Position numbers and translations under genes: made by a program
The notes under the pieces: generated by a model
The model's input: only the letters and a program-made list of their open reading frames with translations
Database searches by the model: none
Told to the model about the DNA's origin: nothing
Assembly (NCBI RefSeq): GCF_913062585.1
Contig: NZ_CAJXWX010000017.1
Span: forward strand, 1 to 64,000
Length of the DNA: 64,000 nucleotides
Direction of reading: 5' to 3'
Origin: an uncultured Sphingomonas sp.
GTDB lineage: Bacteria > Pseudomonadota > Alphaproteobacteria > Sphingomonadales > Sphingomonadaceae
In this document: piece by piece, positions 1-7,390 of the stretch
How the letters are laid out: each line of letters opens with the position of its first letter
Numbering within the stretch: position 1 is the first letter of the stretch

Positions 1-71
1 TTTTTCAAGCAGAAGACGGCATACGAGATCTAGTACGGTCTCGTGGGCTCGGAGATGTGTATAAGAGACAG
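1..71. other. Illumina Nextera i7 adapter left on the contig end
   Basis: Bases 6-29 match the 24-nt Illumina P7 flow-cell sequence. Bases 30-37 read CTAGTACG, the adapter form of the Nextera N702 index. Bases 38-52 match the Nextera read-2 linker, and 53-71 are the 19-nt Tn5 mosaic end AGATGTGTATAAGAGACAG. Genomic sequence begins at base 72. This is library-preparation sequence carried into the assembly, not biology, and not a real Tn5 insertion in the organism. Confidence 0.98.
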
Positions 72-209
72 GTCCTGAAGGACTCGGCCCTGATCGCCGC
101 GCGGATGCCGTCGCTGGGCAAGCCGACACTCGCCGCGCTCGGCCAGGCACGGTCCCCGGCGGAGTGGAACGCGCTCTATTTCTCCTCGCCCGAATTCATG
201 CACCGATAG
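72..209 (+). CDS. DUF1800 family protein, C-terminal fragment
   Basis: This is an open frame of 45 codons with no start in the window, entering from the contig end and stopping at TAG 207-209. The tail (…NALYFSSPEFMHR) resembles the C-terminus of DUF1800 proteins, which end in an alanine/tryptophan-rich helix followed by an F-M-x-R-like tail. The next gene, ten bases on, is a DUF1501 protein, and DUF1800-DUF1501 pairs are a standard operon in Proteobacteria. Its function is unknown; it is thought to be exported and possibly linked to metal or surface processes. The assignment rests mainly on the neighbour and on this short tail. The 5' part is lost at the adapter junction, so the truncation is an assembly artefact. 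Confidence 0.6.
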   Translation, partial: VLKDSALIAARMPSLGKPTLAALGQARSPAEWNALYFSSPEFMHR

Positions 210-218
210 GAGGATGTC

Positions 219-1430
219 ATGATGATCCCCCATTTCCATCGCCGCGACCTGTTGAAGGGTGCCGCCGCCCTCACCCCCATGGTGATGGCGGGCCGCGCCT
301 TTGCCGCGCCGCAAGCGGGCAGCCGGTTGCTGGTCGTGTTCCTGCGCGGCGCCTATGACGCGGTGAACATCGTCGTGCCTGCGGGCAGCGACTTCTACCG
401 CCAGTCGCGTCCCAATATCGCGCTGCCCAAGCCCAATCCGGCCGATCCCAACGCGCCGCTGCCGCTCGATGCCGACTGGGCGCTGCATCCGGCGCTGAAG
501 GACTCGATCCTCCCGCTATGGCAGGCGAAGCAGATCGCCTTCGTGCCGTTCGCGGGCACCGACGATATGAGCCGCAGCCATTTCGAGACGCAGGACACGA
601 TCGAGCTGGGCCAGCCGGTCGGCGGCCACCGCGACTATGGCTCGGGCTTCATGGCGCGGCTTGCCGACATATTGGGCACGGGCGAGCGGCCGATCGCCTT
701 TACCGACCAGCTGCCGCTATGCTTCCGAGGCGGAGACGACCCGATCCCCAATCTGGCGCTCGCCAATGTCGGCAAGCCGATCGACCAGCGCCAGGCCGCG
801 CTGATCCGGAGCATGTATAGCGGCCATCCCGACCTGGCCCGCTCGGTCAGCGAGGGCTTCACGGTCCGCGACGCCGTCTACAAGACGCTGGACCAGGAGA
901 TGAAGGCCGCCAGTCGCGGTGCCGTCTCCGCCAAGGGCTTCGCGCTATCGGCGCAGCGTATCGGCACGCTGATGCGCGACCGGTTCAACCTGGCCTTCGT
1001 CGATGTCGGCGGCTGGGACACCCATGTGAACCAGGGTGGCGCGACCGGCTATCTGGCCGACCGGATGGGCGATCTGGGCCGCGGGCTAGCCAGCTTCGCC
1101 CAGGCGATCGGGCCGGAGGCTTGGCGCACCACCACCGTCGTCGTGGTGTCGGAATTCGGCCGGACCTTCCGCGAAAATGGCGACCGGGGCACCGATCACG
1201 GCCATGGTAGCATCTATTGGGTGATGGGCGGCGGCGTGTCGGGCGGGCGCATGGCGGGCGAACAGGTCGCGCTGTCGGCCGCCACGCTCAACCAGAATCG
1301 CGACCTGCCCGTGCTGACCGACTATCGCGCGCTGATCGGCGGGCTGGTGTCGCGCCAGTTCGGGCTGTCAGCCGACCGCCTGGGAACGCTCTTCCCCGAA
1401 ACGCGCCCGGCCGATCTGAATCTGGTCTGA
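219..1430 (+). CDS. DUF1501 domain-containing exported protein
   Basis: This is a 403-aa protein of the DUF1501 family, which belongs to the alkaline-phosphatase/sulfatase-like fold; its substrate is unknown. The N-terminus has a twin-arginine signal: RRD at residues 8-10, then a hydrophobic stretch ending near AFA at about residue 28, so Tat export to the periplasm is expected. Family-like segments include FLRGAYDAVN near 43, VGGWDTHVNQG near 268 and the VVVVSEFGRTFREN stretch near 306. A strong ribosome site, AGGAGG, overlaps the upstream DUF1800 stop and precedes tandem ATG codons at 219 and 222. The last 63 bases overlap the oppositely oriented Rrf2 gene. Length is normal for the family. 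Confidence 0.9.
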   Translation: MMIPHFHRRDLLKGAAALTPMVMAGRAFAAPQAGSRLLVVFLRGAYDAVNIVVPAGSDFYRQSRPNIALPKPNPADPNAPLPLDADWALHPALKDSILPLWQAKQIAFVPFAGTDDMSRSHFETQDTIELGQPVGGHRDYGSGFMARLADILGTGERPIAFTDQLPLCFRGGDDPIPNLALANVGKPIDQRQAALIRSMYSGHPDLARSVSEGFTVRDAVYKTLDQEMKAASRGAVSAKGFALSAQRIGTLMRDRFNLAFVDVGGWDTHVNQGGATGYLADRMGDLGRGLASFAQAIGPEAWRTTTVVVVSEFGRTFRENGDRGTDHGHGSIYWVMGGGVSGGRMAGEQVALSAATLNQNRDLPVLTDYRALIGGLVSRQFGLSADRLGTLFPETRPADLNLV

Positions 1431-1868
1431 TCCGTCCGTACCCCCTCCGGCGCGGGCATGGATGTCGTCCAGCACATCGTCCAGCGTCAGCCCGGCGAGC
1501 TTGTCCTCCAACGCCTCGCGCACCGGGGTCAGTATCGATTCCAGGCTGGCGGTGATGTGCCGGTCGATCAGCCCTTCGCCCTCGGGCGGCTGGCGGTGGA
1601 AGGCAAAGAAATTGCGGTCTTCGACCGCGTGATAGACATCGACCAGCCGGATGTCGGACGACGGCTTGGCCAGCATCGCGCCGCCGCGATTGCCCAGCTG
1701 CGAACGGGTCAGCCCCGCCGCCGCCAGCCGTAACAACAGGGCGCGGACGACCGCCGCGTTGGAATTGACGCTGACCGCGATATCTTCGGAGCGGAGTGGC
1801 GCCTCGCCATGCTCGGCCATCAGAGCCAGCATGTGCATCGAGACGACAAAACGGGTACTGGTCGGCAA
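1368..1868 (-). CDS. Rrf2 family transcriptional regulator
   Basis: This is a 166-aa regulator. The N-terminal winged helix-turn-helix (about residues 1-80) has the Rrf2 pattern: a short helix with STRF, the recognition region NSNAAVVRALLLRLAAAGL, and the RGG wing (GNRGGAMLA near 59-67) followed by the conserved I-x-L-x-D-V-Y-x-A segment. It contains no cysteine at all, so it cannot carry the Fe-S cluster of IscR/NsrR/RirA and belongs with the cluster-less YwnA-like group. The start is a TTG at 1868, chosen because AGAGGAG lies nine bases upstream; the ATG at 1838 would remove part of the first helix. It converges on and overlaps the DUF1501 gene by 63 bases. A perfect 8-5-8 palindrome 57 bases upstream is a likely autoregulatory operator. 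Confidence 0.88.
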   Translation of the reverse strand: MPTSTRFVVSMHMLALMAEHGEAPLRSEDIAVSVNSNAAVVRALLLRLAAAGLTRSQLGNRGGAMLAKPSSDIRLVDVYHAVEDRNFFAFHRQPPEGEGLIDRHITASLESILTPVREALEDKLAGLTLDDVLDDIHARAGGGTDGSDQIQIGRARFGEERSQAVG

Positions 1869-1924
1869 GTAACGACGCTCCTCTATCCTCCCGATTCCCG
1901 GGGTGCACCCGGGGCCGGAACCTA

Positions 1925-1945
1925 CGTCATGACCGGATCATGACG
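1925..1945. promoter_or_regulatory. 21-bp palindrome between divergent genes, candidate Rrf2 operator
   Basis: CGTCATGA (1925-1932), spacer CCGGA, then TCATGACG (1938-1945) form a perfect 8-5-8 inverted repeat. It lies between the Rrf2 start (1868) and the divergent lipoprotein gene (2010), where an autoregulator of a divergent pair would bind. The binding protein is inferred from position only. Confidence 0.5.
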
Positions 1946-2009
1946 AGGTTGCAATTCATAATCCATGTTACTTTTATACTATGCTACTACGTTAACGCGC
2001 GAGTCAGCC

Positions 2010-2813
2010 ATGGTATCCGACGCTGAGGGCCGACGACATTCGGCATGGGGGAGGATGACATTGGCGGGATGGCACGGATGGACGGTCCTGATTGCGGCGG
2101 TCGCCATGGGCGGCTGCACCATGGGCCGGATGCAGGGCTTTGACGCGCTGGCGGCATCCTCGGGGTTCGAAGCGCTGCCCCTCACCGGCCTGCCGCTGTC
2201 CGACAAGGGCGGTTTCCGGCTGGGACCCGCATCGGGCACGGTCGAATGGCGGACGGGCAGCGACGCGATCGGCTGGGGACCCGACGGGTTCGGCCTGCCG
2301 GCCGATCAGGTGCGGGTCGGCCAGGTGGCGCGCTTCGGCGTTTACGCCTTCGATCTGGACGGCGGAGTGATGCCCGGTCGCCTGGAGGCGCGATGCCGCT
2401 ATGGCCGGACCGAGACGCGCAACCGGCTGTTCGCCTTCGACATCGCGGCGGCGGGGCGTCCGCTCCGCTTGCAATGCGTCTATCGGCAGGACGGGCGCGA
2501 CGCAGGCGTGCTGCAGCTCGCCGCCATGCCGCCGCGCAACGGACTGGCCGAGCCACGCCAGGGCATGATCCGCTTTGCCGGGCACGCGCTGCTGCTGCGC
2601 TCCGAACATGGCATGGAAGATGTCGGCGGCCAGACCGAAAGCCCGATGGGCTATCGCCTGACCACGCCGGACGGGCGGATCGTGGCGGTCGTCGAGACCA
2701 ACGGCCTACGCAGCCGCCGCCTGCTCCTGTCACGCGACCCTGCACTCCGCCCCGCCGCGATCGCCGCCGCGCTCAGCCTCGCGCTGTTCCACGATCCAGG
2801 CGATACCGATTAG
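2010..2813 (+). CDS. putative lipoprotein of unknown function
   Basis: I do not recognise a named family. The 267-residue product has an N-terminal hydrophobic stretch (WHGWTVLIAAVAMGGC) ending in a cysteine in a lipobox-like setting, so a lipid-anchored envelope protein is plausible. The rest is a soluble, glycine- and arginine-rich domain with beta-type repeats (GFRLGPASGTVEW, VGQVARFGVYAFDLDGG, MPGRLEARCRYG). The start is uncertain: the ATG at 2010 gives a longer basic leader, while the ATG at 2055 directly abuts GGGGGAGG. It is divergent from the Rrf2 gene across a 140-base gap that holds a perfect palindrome, so it is the best candidate for the regulated partner of that Rrf2 protein. No catalytic motif is visible. 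Confidence 0.65.
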   Translation: MVSDAEGRRHSAWGRMTLAGWHGWTVLIAAVAMGGCTMGRMQGFDALAASSGFEALPLTGLPLSDKGGFRLGPASGTVEWRTGSDAIGWGPDGFGLPADQVRVGQVARFGVYAFDLDGGVMPGRLEARCRYGRTETRNRLFAFDIAAAGRPLRLQCVYRQDGRDAGVLQLAAMPPRNGLAEPRQGMIRFAGHALLLRSEHGMEDVGGQTESPMGYRLTTPDGRIVAVVETNGLRSRRLLLSRDPALRPAAIAAALSLALFHDPGDTD

Positions 2814-2903
2814 GCCGGATCGACATTCGGCCATGCCCATTCTTCCCTCGCCCCTCGCAGAGGGGAGAGGGAAGGACGATGCGTCATGAATGTCGATCGG
2901 CCC
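2814..2903. repeat. palindromic element with outer inverted repeat and inner hairpin
   Basis: The outer arms GGCCGGATCGACATTC (2814-2829) and GAATGTCGATCGGCC (2888-2902) are complementary apart from one base. Inside, CTTCCCTC-G-CCCCT and AGGGG-A-GAGGGAAG (2842-2874) form a hairpin around a CGCAG loop. It sits between convergent genes and could act as a bidirectional terminator. A diverged relative lies at 50863-50947. Confidence 0.65.
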
Positions 2904-2908
2904 TAGGT

Positions 2909-3685
2909 TCAGCGCGGCAGGCGGATTTCGAAGAGCTCGGGCCAGTTCTTGCCGGTGACATAGATACGGTGCTTCACCCGGTCGAAGGCGATCCCGTTGG
3001 GCACCGAATCGCGGTCGGTCATCCCGACCCGCGCGACCAGGTCGCTCAGGTCGACCACACCCGCGACCACGCCCGTGCCGGGGTCGATCCGCACGATATA
3101 GGGCGTCATCCAGACATTGGCCCAGATCTGCCCGTCAATATATTCCAGCTCGTTCAGGTTCTTGAGCGGCCGCCCCTCGACCGTGACGTCCAATGTCCGC
3201 GCGACCTTCATCGTCACCGGGTCCAGGAAGCGCAGGCGCGGCGTGCCGTCGGACAGGATGATCTGCCGCCCATTGTCGGTCATCGCCCAGCCCTCGCCCT
3301 CATAGCGCCATTCGCCGGTGCGCTTCAGCGCCGGTCGGCTCCAGCGAAAGCCGCGACCGCCATGCCAGGTCACGCTGCGCAGTTCCTTGCCCCAGGCGAC
3401 GATCCCTTCGCCGAACAAGCCGTCGGGCACGGTCGCATGGCGCAGCGTCTTGCCGGTCGCCAGATCGACCTGACGGATAAGGCTCTGCCCCTCGCGCCCG
3501 GTGCTTTCGTACATCGCGCCGTCCGCGATCAGCAGCCCTTCGGTAAAGGCGGTGGTGTCGTGCGGATAGGCGCGGACGAGGTCCGGCTTCTGCACCGGCG
3601 GCGGCGCAGGCGTCGCGGGCACGGCCTGTTGCGCGGCGGCGGGCAGCGCGAAGGCGAGCGCCAGCGGCAGGATCGCGCGGATCAC
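2909..3685 (-). CDS. glutaminyl-peptide cyclotransferase (beta-propeller type)
   Basis: The product is about 258 aa and belongs to the glutamine cyclotransferase family (five-bladed beta-propeller, PF05096 type), which converts N-terminal glutamine of peptides or proteins to pyroglutamate. Hallmarks are YPHDTTAFTEGLL after the leader, the repeated blade ends (MYESTGREGQS, EGWAMTDNGRQIILSDGT) and NELEYIDGQIWANVW near the C-terminus. A signal peptide (AILPLALAFALPAAAQQ) predicts periplasmic location. The start is the GTG at 3685: it overlaps the upstream regulator's TGA as GTGA and places the signal peptide at the very N-terminus. A longer reading to 3721 would need untypical leader residues. 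The overlap implies translational coupling to the XRE gene. Confidence 0.9.
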   Translation of the reverse strand: MIRAILPLALAFALPAAAQQAVPATPAPPPVQKPDLVRAYPHDTTAFTEGLLIADGAMYESTGREGQSLIRQVDLATGKTLRHATVPDGLFGEGIVAWGKELRSVTWHGGRGFRWSRPALKRTGEWRYEGEGWAMTDNGRQIILSDGTPRLRFLDPVTMKVARTLDVTVEGRPLKNLNELEYIDGQIWANVWMTPYIVRIDPGTGVVAGVVDLSDLVARVGMTDRDSVPNGIAFDRVKHRIYVTGKNWPELFEIRLPR

Positions 3686-4245
3686 AGCGTGCGTACCAGC
3701 CGCGCGACCCGCGCGATCCACGCCGGGGCCGGAACCGCCATCCCGGCCGCCCCAGGCTCCAGCGGCAACACATGCAGCGCGCCGGGCGTCACGCCCGCCA
3801 GCCGGGCGAAGAGATAACCGCCAGCGGGCTGCGGCACGAGGATGTCACGATTCATGGCACCGGCGAACCTATCGGGGGCGATCGGTTCGCACCAGAGCTC
3901 ATCGCCCGCCCGGTAATCACCGACCGCGCCCGTCACCGTCACCGCCAGCATCCCCGGCGTCGCACAGGGCGGCGACACCGCCCGCGCACTGCGCGGCGCC
4001 ACCGCCCCGCGCGGGCCCAGCAGGGCCGCCACCGGCAGCGTCTCGCGCACCGGCAGCGTCACCAGATCGGCGGTGGTGCAGCCCAGCGCGGCGGCGATCC
4101 GGTTCAGCCAGGGCAGCGAAACGGTACGCGTCCCCATCTCCAGCCGCCCGATCGTCTGCGGCGTGGTCGGCGGCGAGCATGCGCGCGCGACATCCTCCAG
4201 GGTCATGCCCTTGGCGCGGCGTACCTCGCGGATCGCGGTGATCAT
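3682..4245 (-). CDS. XRE-family HTH regulator with C-terminal S24/LexA-like domain
   Basis: The 187-aa product begins with an XRE-type helix-turn-helix (residues 3-60: IREVRRAKGMTLEDVARAC, then TIGRLEMGTRTVSLPWLNRIAAALG). After a linker, the region from about 115 (GDYRAGDELWCEPI … DILVPQPAGGYLFARLAG) resembles the beta-rich S24/LexA-like C-terminal domain of phage-type repressors. The Ser-Lys catalytic pair of self-cleaving members was not identified, so it is probably a non-cleaving sensor or dimerisation module. Its stop overlaps the start of the glutaminyl cyclase as GTGA, so the two are co-expressed. The dapF-like gene is divergent, 109 bases away. Confidence 0.8.
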   Translation of the reverse strand: MITAIREVRRAKGMTLEDVARACSPPTTPQTIGRLEMGTRTVSLPWLNRIAAALGCTTADLVTLPVRETLPVAALLGPRGAVAPRSARAVSPPCATPGMLAVTVTGAVGDYRAGDELWCEPIAPDRFAGAMNRDILVPQPAGGYLFARLAGVTPGALHVLPLEPGAAGMAVPAPAWIARVARLVRTL

Positions 4246-4354
4246 CGCCCTCGTCCTCTTCCCATTCCGTGCCCGTCCCGCGATCGTTCGACCGCTGGCG
4301 AACCGGGTCTCGCTGGGCTAAGCGCCAAGCCCATCTTCTGCCGGAGTTATCGCC

Positions 4355-5290
4355 ATGCGGTTCGGAATCGTCAAATGCCATGGTTCGGGCAACGACTTCC
4401 CGATGATCGACGCACGCGACCTGTCGCTGGGCGAGGCGGAATGGGCGGGCGTCGCGCGCGCGCTCGCCGACCGGGCCGGACCGGTCGGCGGCGACGGCCT
4501 GTTGCTGCTGGTGCCGGGCGACGAACGCGCGGCCTTCGGCATGGTGATGCGCAACAGCGACGGCAGCGAGGCGGAGACCTGCCTCAACGGCGTGCGCTGC
4601 GTCGCGCGGGCGGGGTTCGAGGCGCTGGAAATCGACACGGCGACGGTGCGGCTGAAGACCTCGCACGCCGATGCCGTCCGTGACGCCGATCTGGCGCCCG
4701 GCGTCTATACGGTTCGCGAGACCGCCGGGCCCGCCGGCCTCTCCACCGCCGCCTGGCCGATCCACGGCGCGCCCGACCGACTGGTCGAGGCGGTGCTGCC
4801 CATGCTCGATCCCGAGCGGCGCTTCACCGCCGTCACCATGCCCAATCCGCACCTCGTCCATTTCGTCGACACGGTGGACGAGGACGCGCTGGTCCACCTC
4901 GGCGAGTTATGCGAGGCCGCACCCGACTGGCTGCCCAACCGCGCCAATGTGTCCTTTGTCGAGGTGCGGGGCACGTCGCTGTTCGTCCGCACCTTCGAGC
5001 GCGGGGTGGGCCTGACCGACAGCTGCGGCAGCGCGATGGCGGCGTCGACCTATGCGGCGTGCCTGACCGGGCGGATCGCGTGGGACGTGCCGACGGTGGT
5101 GTTCAATCGCGGCGGCCTGGTCCGCGCCTTTGCGGGCGAGGACGGCATGGTCACGCTGTCGGGCAATGCGACCTATGAATGGGCGGGTTCGGTGACGGTA
5201 GACCTGGCGACGGAAACGGCGAGCGACCTGGTGGTCGAGCAGCGTTTCCCCGACGAGATCGCCGCCTGGGAGGCCGCCAAGCGGGGGTGA
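4355..5290 (+). CDS. dapF: diaminopimelate epimerase family protein (divergent DapF)
   Basis: The 311-aa product has the two-lobed DapF architecture. N-lobe: CHGSGNDFPMID (8-19), RNSDGSEAETC (66-76) with candidate catalytic Cys76, then NGVRC. C-lobe: MPNPHLVHFVDTVD (162-175) and FERGVGLTDSCGS with the second Cys at 224. DapF interconverts LL- and meso-diaminopimelate for lysine and peptidoglycan synthesis. The active-site loops differ from the usual forms (CLNGVRC for CGNGxRC; DSCGSAMAAS for ACGTGACA), so this may be a paralogue with a different substrate, or a lineage-specific DapF. It is monocistronic by context, with a divergent XRE regulator. The start ATG at 4355 gives the canonical short leader before CHGSGND. 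A REP cluster follows the stop. Confidence 0.8.
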   Translation: MRFGIVKCHGSGNDFPMIDARDLSLGEAEWAGVARALADRAGPVGGDGLLLLVPGDERAAFGMVMRNSDGSEAETCLNGVRCVARAGFEALEIDTATVRLKTSHADAVRDADLAPGVYTVRETAGPAGLSTAAWPIHGAPDRLVEAVLPMLDPERRFTAVTMPNPHLVHFVDTVDEDALVHLGELCEAAPDWLPNRANVSFVEVRGTSLFVRTFERGVGLTDSCGSAMAASTYAACLTGRIAWDVPTVVFNRGGLVRAFAGEDGMVTLSGNATYEWAGSVTVDLATETASDLVVEQRFPDEIAAWEAAKRG

Positions 5291-5300
5291 GGGGCGGGCG

Positions 5301-5443
5301 GGGCCTTCGACTTCGCACGGTACGGACGGTGCGCGTGGAGCTTCCCCCCCACCGCCGTTCGGCCTGAGCGAAGTCGAAGGCCACGGGACGAACCTCGCCG
5401 CAAGCGCCGGACGTGCACTTCGACTTCGCTCAGTGCGAACGGA
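5301..5443. repeat. sphingomonad REP cluster (three half-elements)
   Basis: There are three copies of the CTTCGACTTCGCTCA-type repeat: a degenerate one near 5303, one in reverse at 5358-5382, and one at 5414-5442. The conserved core is flanked by short complementary arms that differ between copies (GGCC/GGCC at 5361-5382, GCAC/GTGC at 5415-5436). They fill most of the gap between the dapF-like gene and the MpaB gene. Confidence 0.85.
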
Positions 5444-5502
5444 GGGAGGCCGAAACCGTCCAGCCCCACGCAACACCCCGCCGCCCGGCGCGTTGACCGT
5501 CC

Positions 5503-6327
5503 ATGCTCCCCGTCCGACGCCAGATCGCCGACCAGATACGCGATGTCGTCGGCAGCCGCGAACTCGACCTGACCCGGCCGCCGGGAGATGACGGGCTGTT
5601 CGGCCCGGATTCGGCGACCTGGGCGGTGCATGGCGACTTCACCGCGATGATGGCGGGCGGCATCGCCTCGCTGCTGGTCCAGATGCTCCACCCCGCCGCA
5701 CTGGCGGGCGTGTGGGACCATAGCGATTTCCGCCGCGACATGGCCGGGCGGCTGCGACGGACGGCCGGGTTCATCTCGGTCACGACCTATGGCGCGACCC
5801 ATGCCGCCGAGCAGATGATCGCGCGCGTCCGTTCGGTGCACGACCGGGTTAGCGGCACCCTACCCGACGGCACGCCCTATTCGGCAAATGACCCGCATCT
5901 GCTGACCTTCGTGCACGCCGCCGAGGTCGACAGCTTCCTGCGCGCGCATCGGACCTATCGCGATCCCGATTTCTCCGATGCCCAGGCCGACCGCTATATC
6001 GCCGAGATGGCCATGATCGCGCGCCGTCTGGGGGCGGAGGAGGTGCCGGAGGATCGGCGCCAGCTGGCACGCTTTCTGGAAGCGATCCGCTCCGAACTGC
6101 GCGTCGATGCGCGCACCCGGGCGGTGGCGCGCACCCTGCTCCAACAGCCCGCGCCCAGCCCGGCGCTTGCCCCGGTCAGCGCCTGGCTGACCCAGGCGGG
6201 GATCGCCCTGCTGCCGGAATGGGCGGCGCGGCTCCACGGGCTGGACGGCTATGGCGCGGTGCGGCCCGCCATCCGTGCAGGGACACGCGGGCTGGGCGGC
6301 GCGATCCGCTGGGCACTGGCGGGATAG
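5503..6327 (+). CDS. oxygenase MpaB family protein (DUF2236)
   Basis: The 274-aa product belongs to the MpaB/latex-clearing-protein superfamily (DUF2236). Family-typical segments are GPDSATWAVHGDFTAMMAGG near 30, LLVQMLHPAALAGVWDHSDFRRD, the TYGATHAAEQMIARVRSVHDRVSGT stretch near 88-112, and ANDPHLLTFVHAAEVDSFL near 126-145. These contain the histidines and arginine expected for the b-type heme or metal site of the fold. Members include fungal mycophenolate-pathway and rubber-cleaving oxygenases, but the substrate here cannot be inferred. It follows a REP cluster and ends one base short of the opposing MarR-like gene, so it is probably monocistronic. Confidence 0.85.
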   Translation: MLPVRRQIADQIRDVVGSRELDLTRPPGDDGLFGPDSATWAVHGDFTAMMAGGIASLLVQMLHPAALAGVWDHSDFRRDMAGRLRRTAGFISVTTYGATHAAEQMIARVRSVHDRVSGTLPDGTPYSANDPHLLTFVHAAEVDSFLRAHRTYRDPDFSDAQADRYIAEMAMIARRLGAEEVPEDRRQLARFLEAIRSELRVDARTRAVARTLLQQPAPSPALAPVSAWLTQAGIALLPEWAARLHGLDGYGAVRPAIRAGTRGLGGAIRWALAG

Positions 6328-6328
6328 A

Positions 6329-7249
6329 CTAAAACGCCCCCAGCCGCCGCAACGCCGCCAGATAACCCCGCATCCCCTCCAGCGCCGGCTCGGTCAGCAC
6401 CATGAAGGCGCGGCGGCGATCGGCGGGGTCTGGTTGGCGCGCGAACAGACCCGCCTCGCTCATCTTGCCGATCCAGCGCAGCGCGGTGGTCGGCGCCACC
6501 GCCGCGGCGATACACAGGCTCGACACCGAGACGCGACTGCCTTCCAGATGCGCGGCATAAAGGTCGAGCAGCATGTCCCAGCCGGGCTCCTCGAACAGGC
6601 CGCCCCCGAAGAAGCCGTCACGCAAGCGCCGCGCGCGGATCATCCGGCGGACCAGTTCGGCATCGCCGGCCTGCGCGCGAGCCGGGGCGGCATGAAAGCT
6701 CTGGTGCCGGTCGCCGACGCCGCCGCGCCGTTCCCCCTCCTCGTCCACCGACAGCCGCGCCAGCGCCTCGGCGATCCGCGCCACCTCGGCATTCAGCCGC
6801 CGCAGCCGCTCGGATTCCCCTTCGCGAAGATGGCCGTGCAGCATCCCCGCGCCGCCGTTGCTCGCCCCCGCGACCGCCAGCGCGGCGACGAGTTCCAGCT
6901 GGCTGGCGTCGCACAGCATCGCCACGCGCGGGCCGAGCAGCATCGCGGCGATCAGGTCGATATCCGCCGCCGCCATGCTGACCACGATGGGCCAGTCGAG
7001 CGCGGTCGCCACCGCGTCGATCCGGGCGAGCGCGATCTCCATCGCCCCGGCGTCCGCACCATGCGTGTCGATCATCAGCACGGGCCGCCCCGCCGGCTGA
7101 CCGATCTGCTCGGCCACCGCCGCCCAGTCGATCGCCCGCAGCACCCGCCCCCCGGCCTGCCGCACGGCATCGCCCGCCGCCATGGCCAGCGCCGCCGCGC
7201 CGATCACCACGACCGGAAAGCCGCCGCCATACAGATCCTGTTCGTCCAT
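6329..7249 (-). CDS. MarR-like winged-helix protein with N-terminal sensory domain
   Basis: The 306-aa product has two parts. The C-terminal half (about 190-300) looks like a MarR-type winged helix: VSSLCIAAAVAPTTALRWIGKMSEAGLF as the helix-turn-helix, then PADRRRAFMVLTEPALEGMRGYL as the wing and dimer helix, including the DxRR motif. The N-terminal 150 residues are alanine-rich with Rossmann-like alternation (FPVVVIGAAALAMAAG, VLMIDTHGADAG, WPIVVSMAAADIDLIAAMLL), resembling a degenerate receiver or nucleotide-binding fold. It is expected to be a transcription factor, with unknown ligand. Its stop is one base from that of the convergent MpaB gene. The start ATG is at 7249. Confidence 0.7.
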   Translation of the reverse strand: MDEQDLYGGGFPVVVIGAAALAMAAGDAVRQAGGRVLRAIDWAAVAEQIGQPAGRPVLMIDTHGADAGAMEIALARIDAVATALDWPIVVSMAAADIDLIAAMLLGPRVAMLCDASQLELVAALAVAGASNGGAGMLHGHLREGESERLRRLNAEVARIAEALARLSVDEEGERRGGVGDRHQSFHAAPARAQAGDAELVRRMIRARRLRDGFFGGGLFEEPGWDMLLDLYAAHLEGSRVSVSSLCIAAAVAPTTALRWIGKMSEAGLFARQPDPADRRRAFMVLTEPALEGMRGYLAALRRLGAF

Positions 7250-7390
7250 GCCGTCCCCCGCGGCCCGCCATACAGGCCCTTATCGTCACCGCAACGGTAT
7301 AGCGGCGTGCGAGGCCCCCGCCCCTTCACGCCGTTCGCCGATGCGACCCGACCGACGTCCGGGAGTCGACGTCGGTTCCGAATCGGACGC

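Noticed and set aside
53..71. A Tn5 insertion in the genome
   Set aside because: The mosaic end is joined to P7 and an index, which is the library adapter form, and there is no transposon body.
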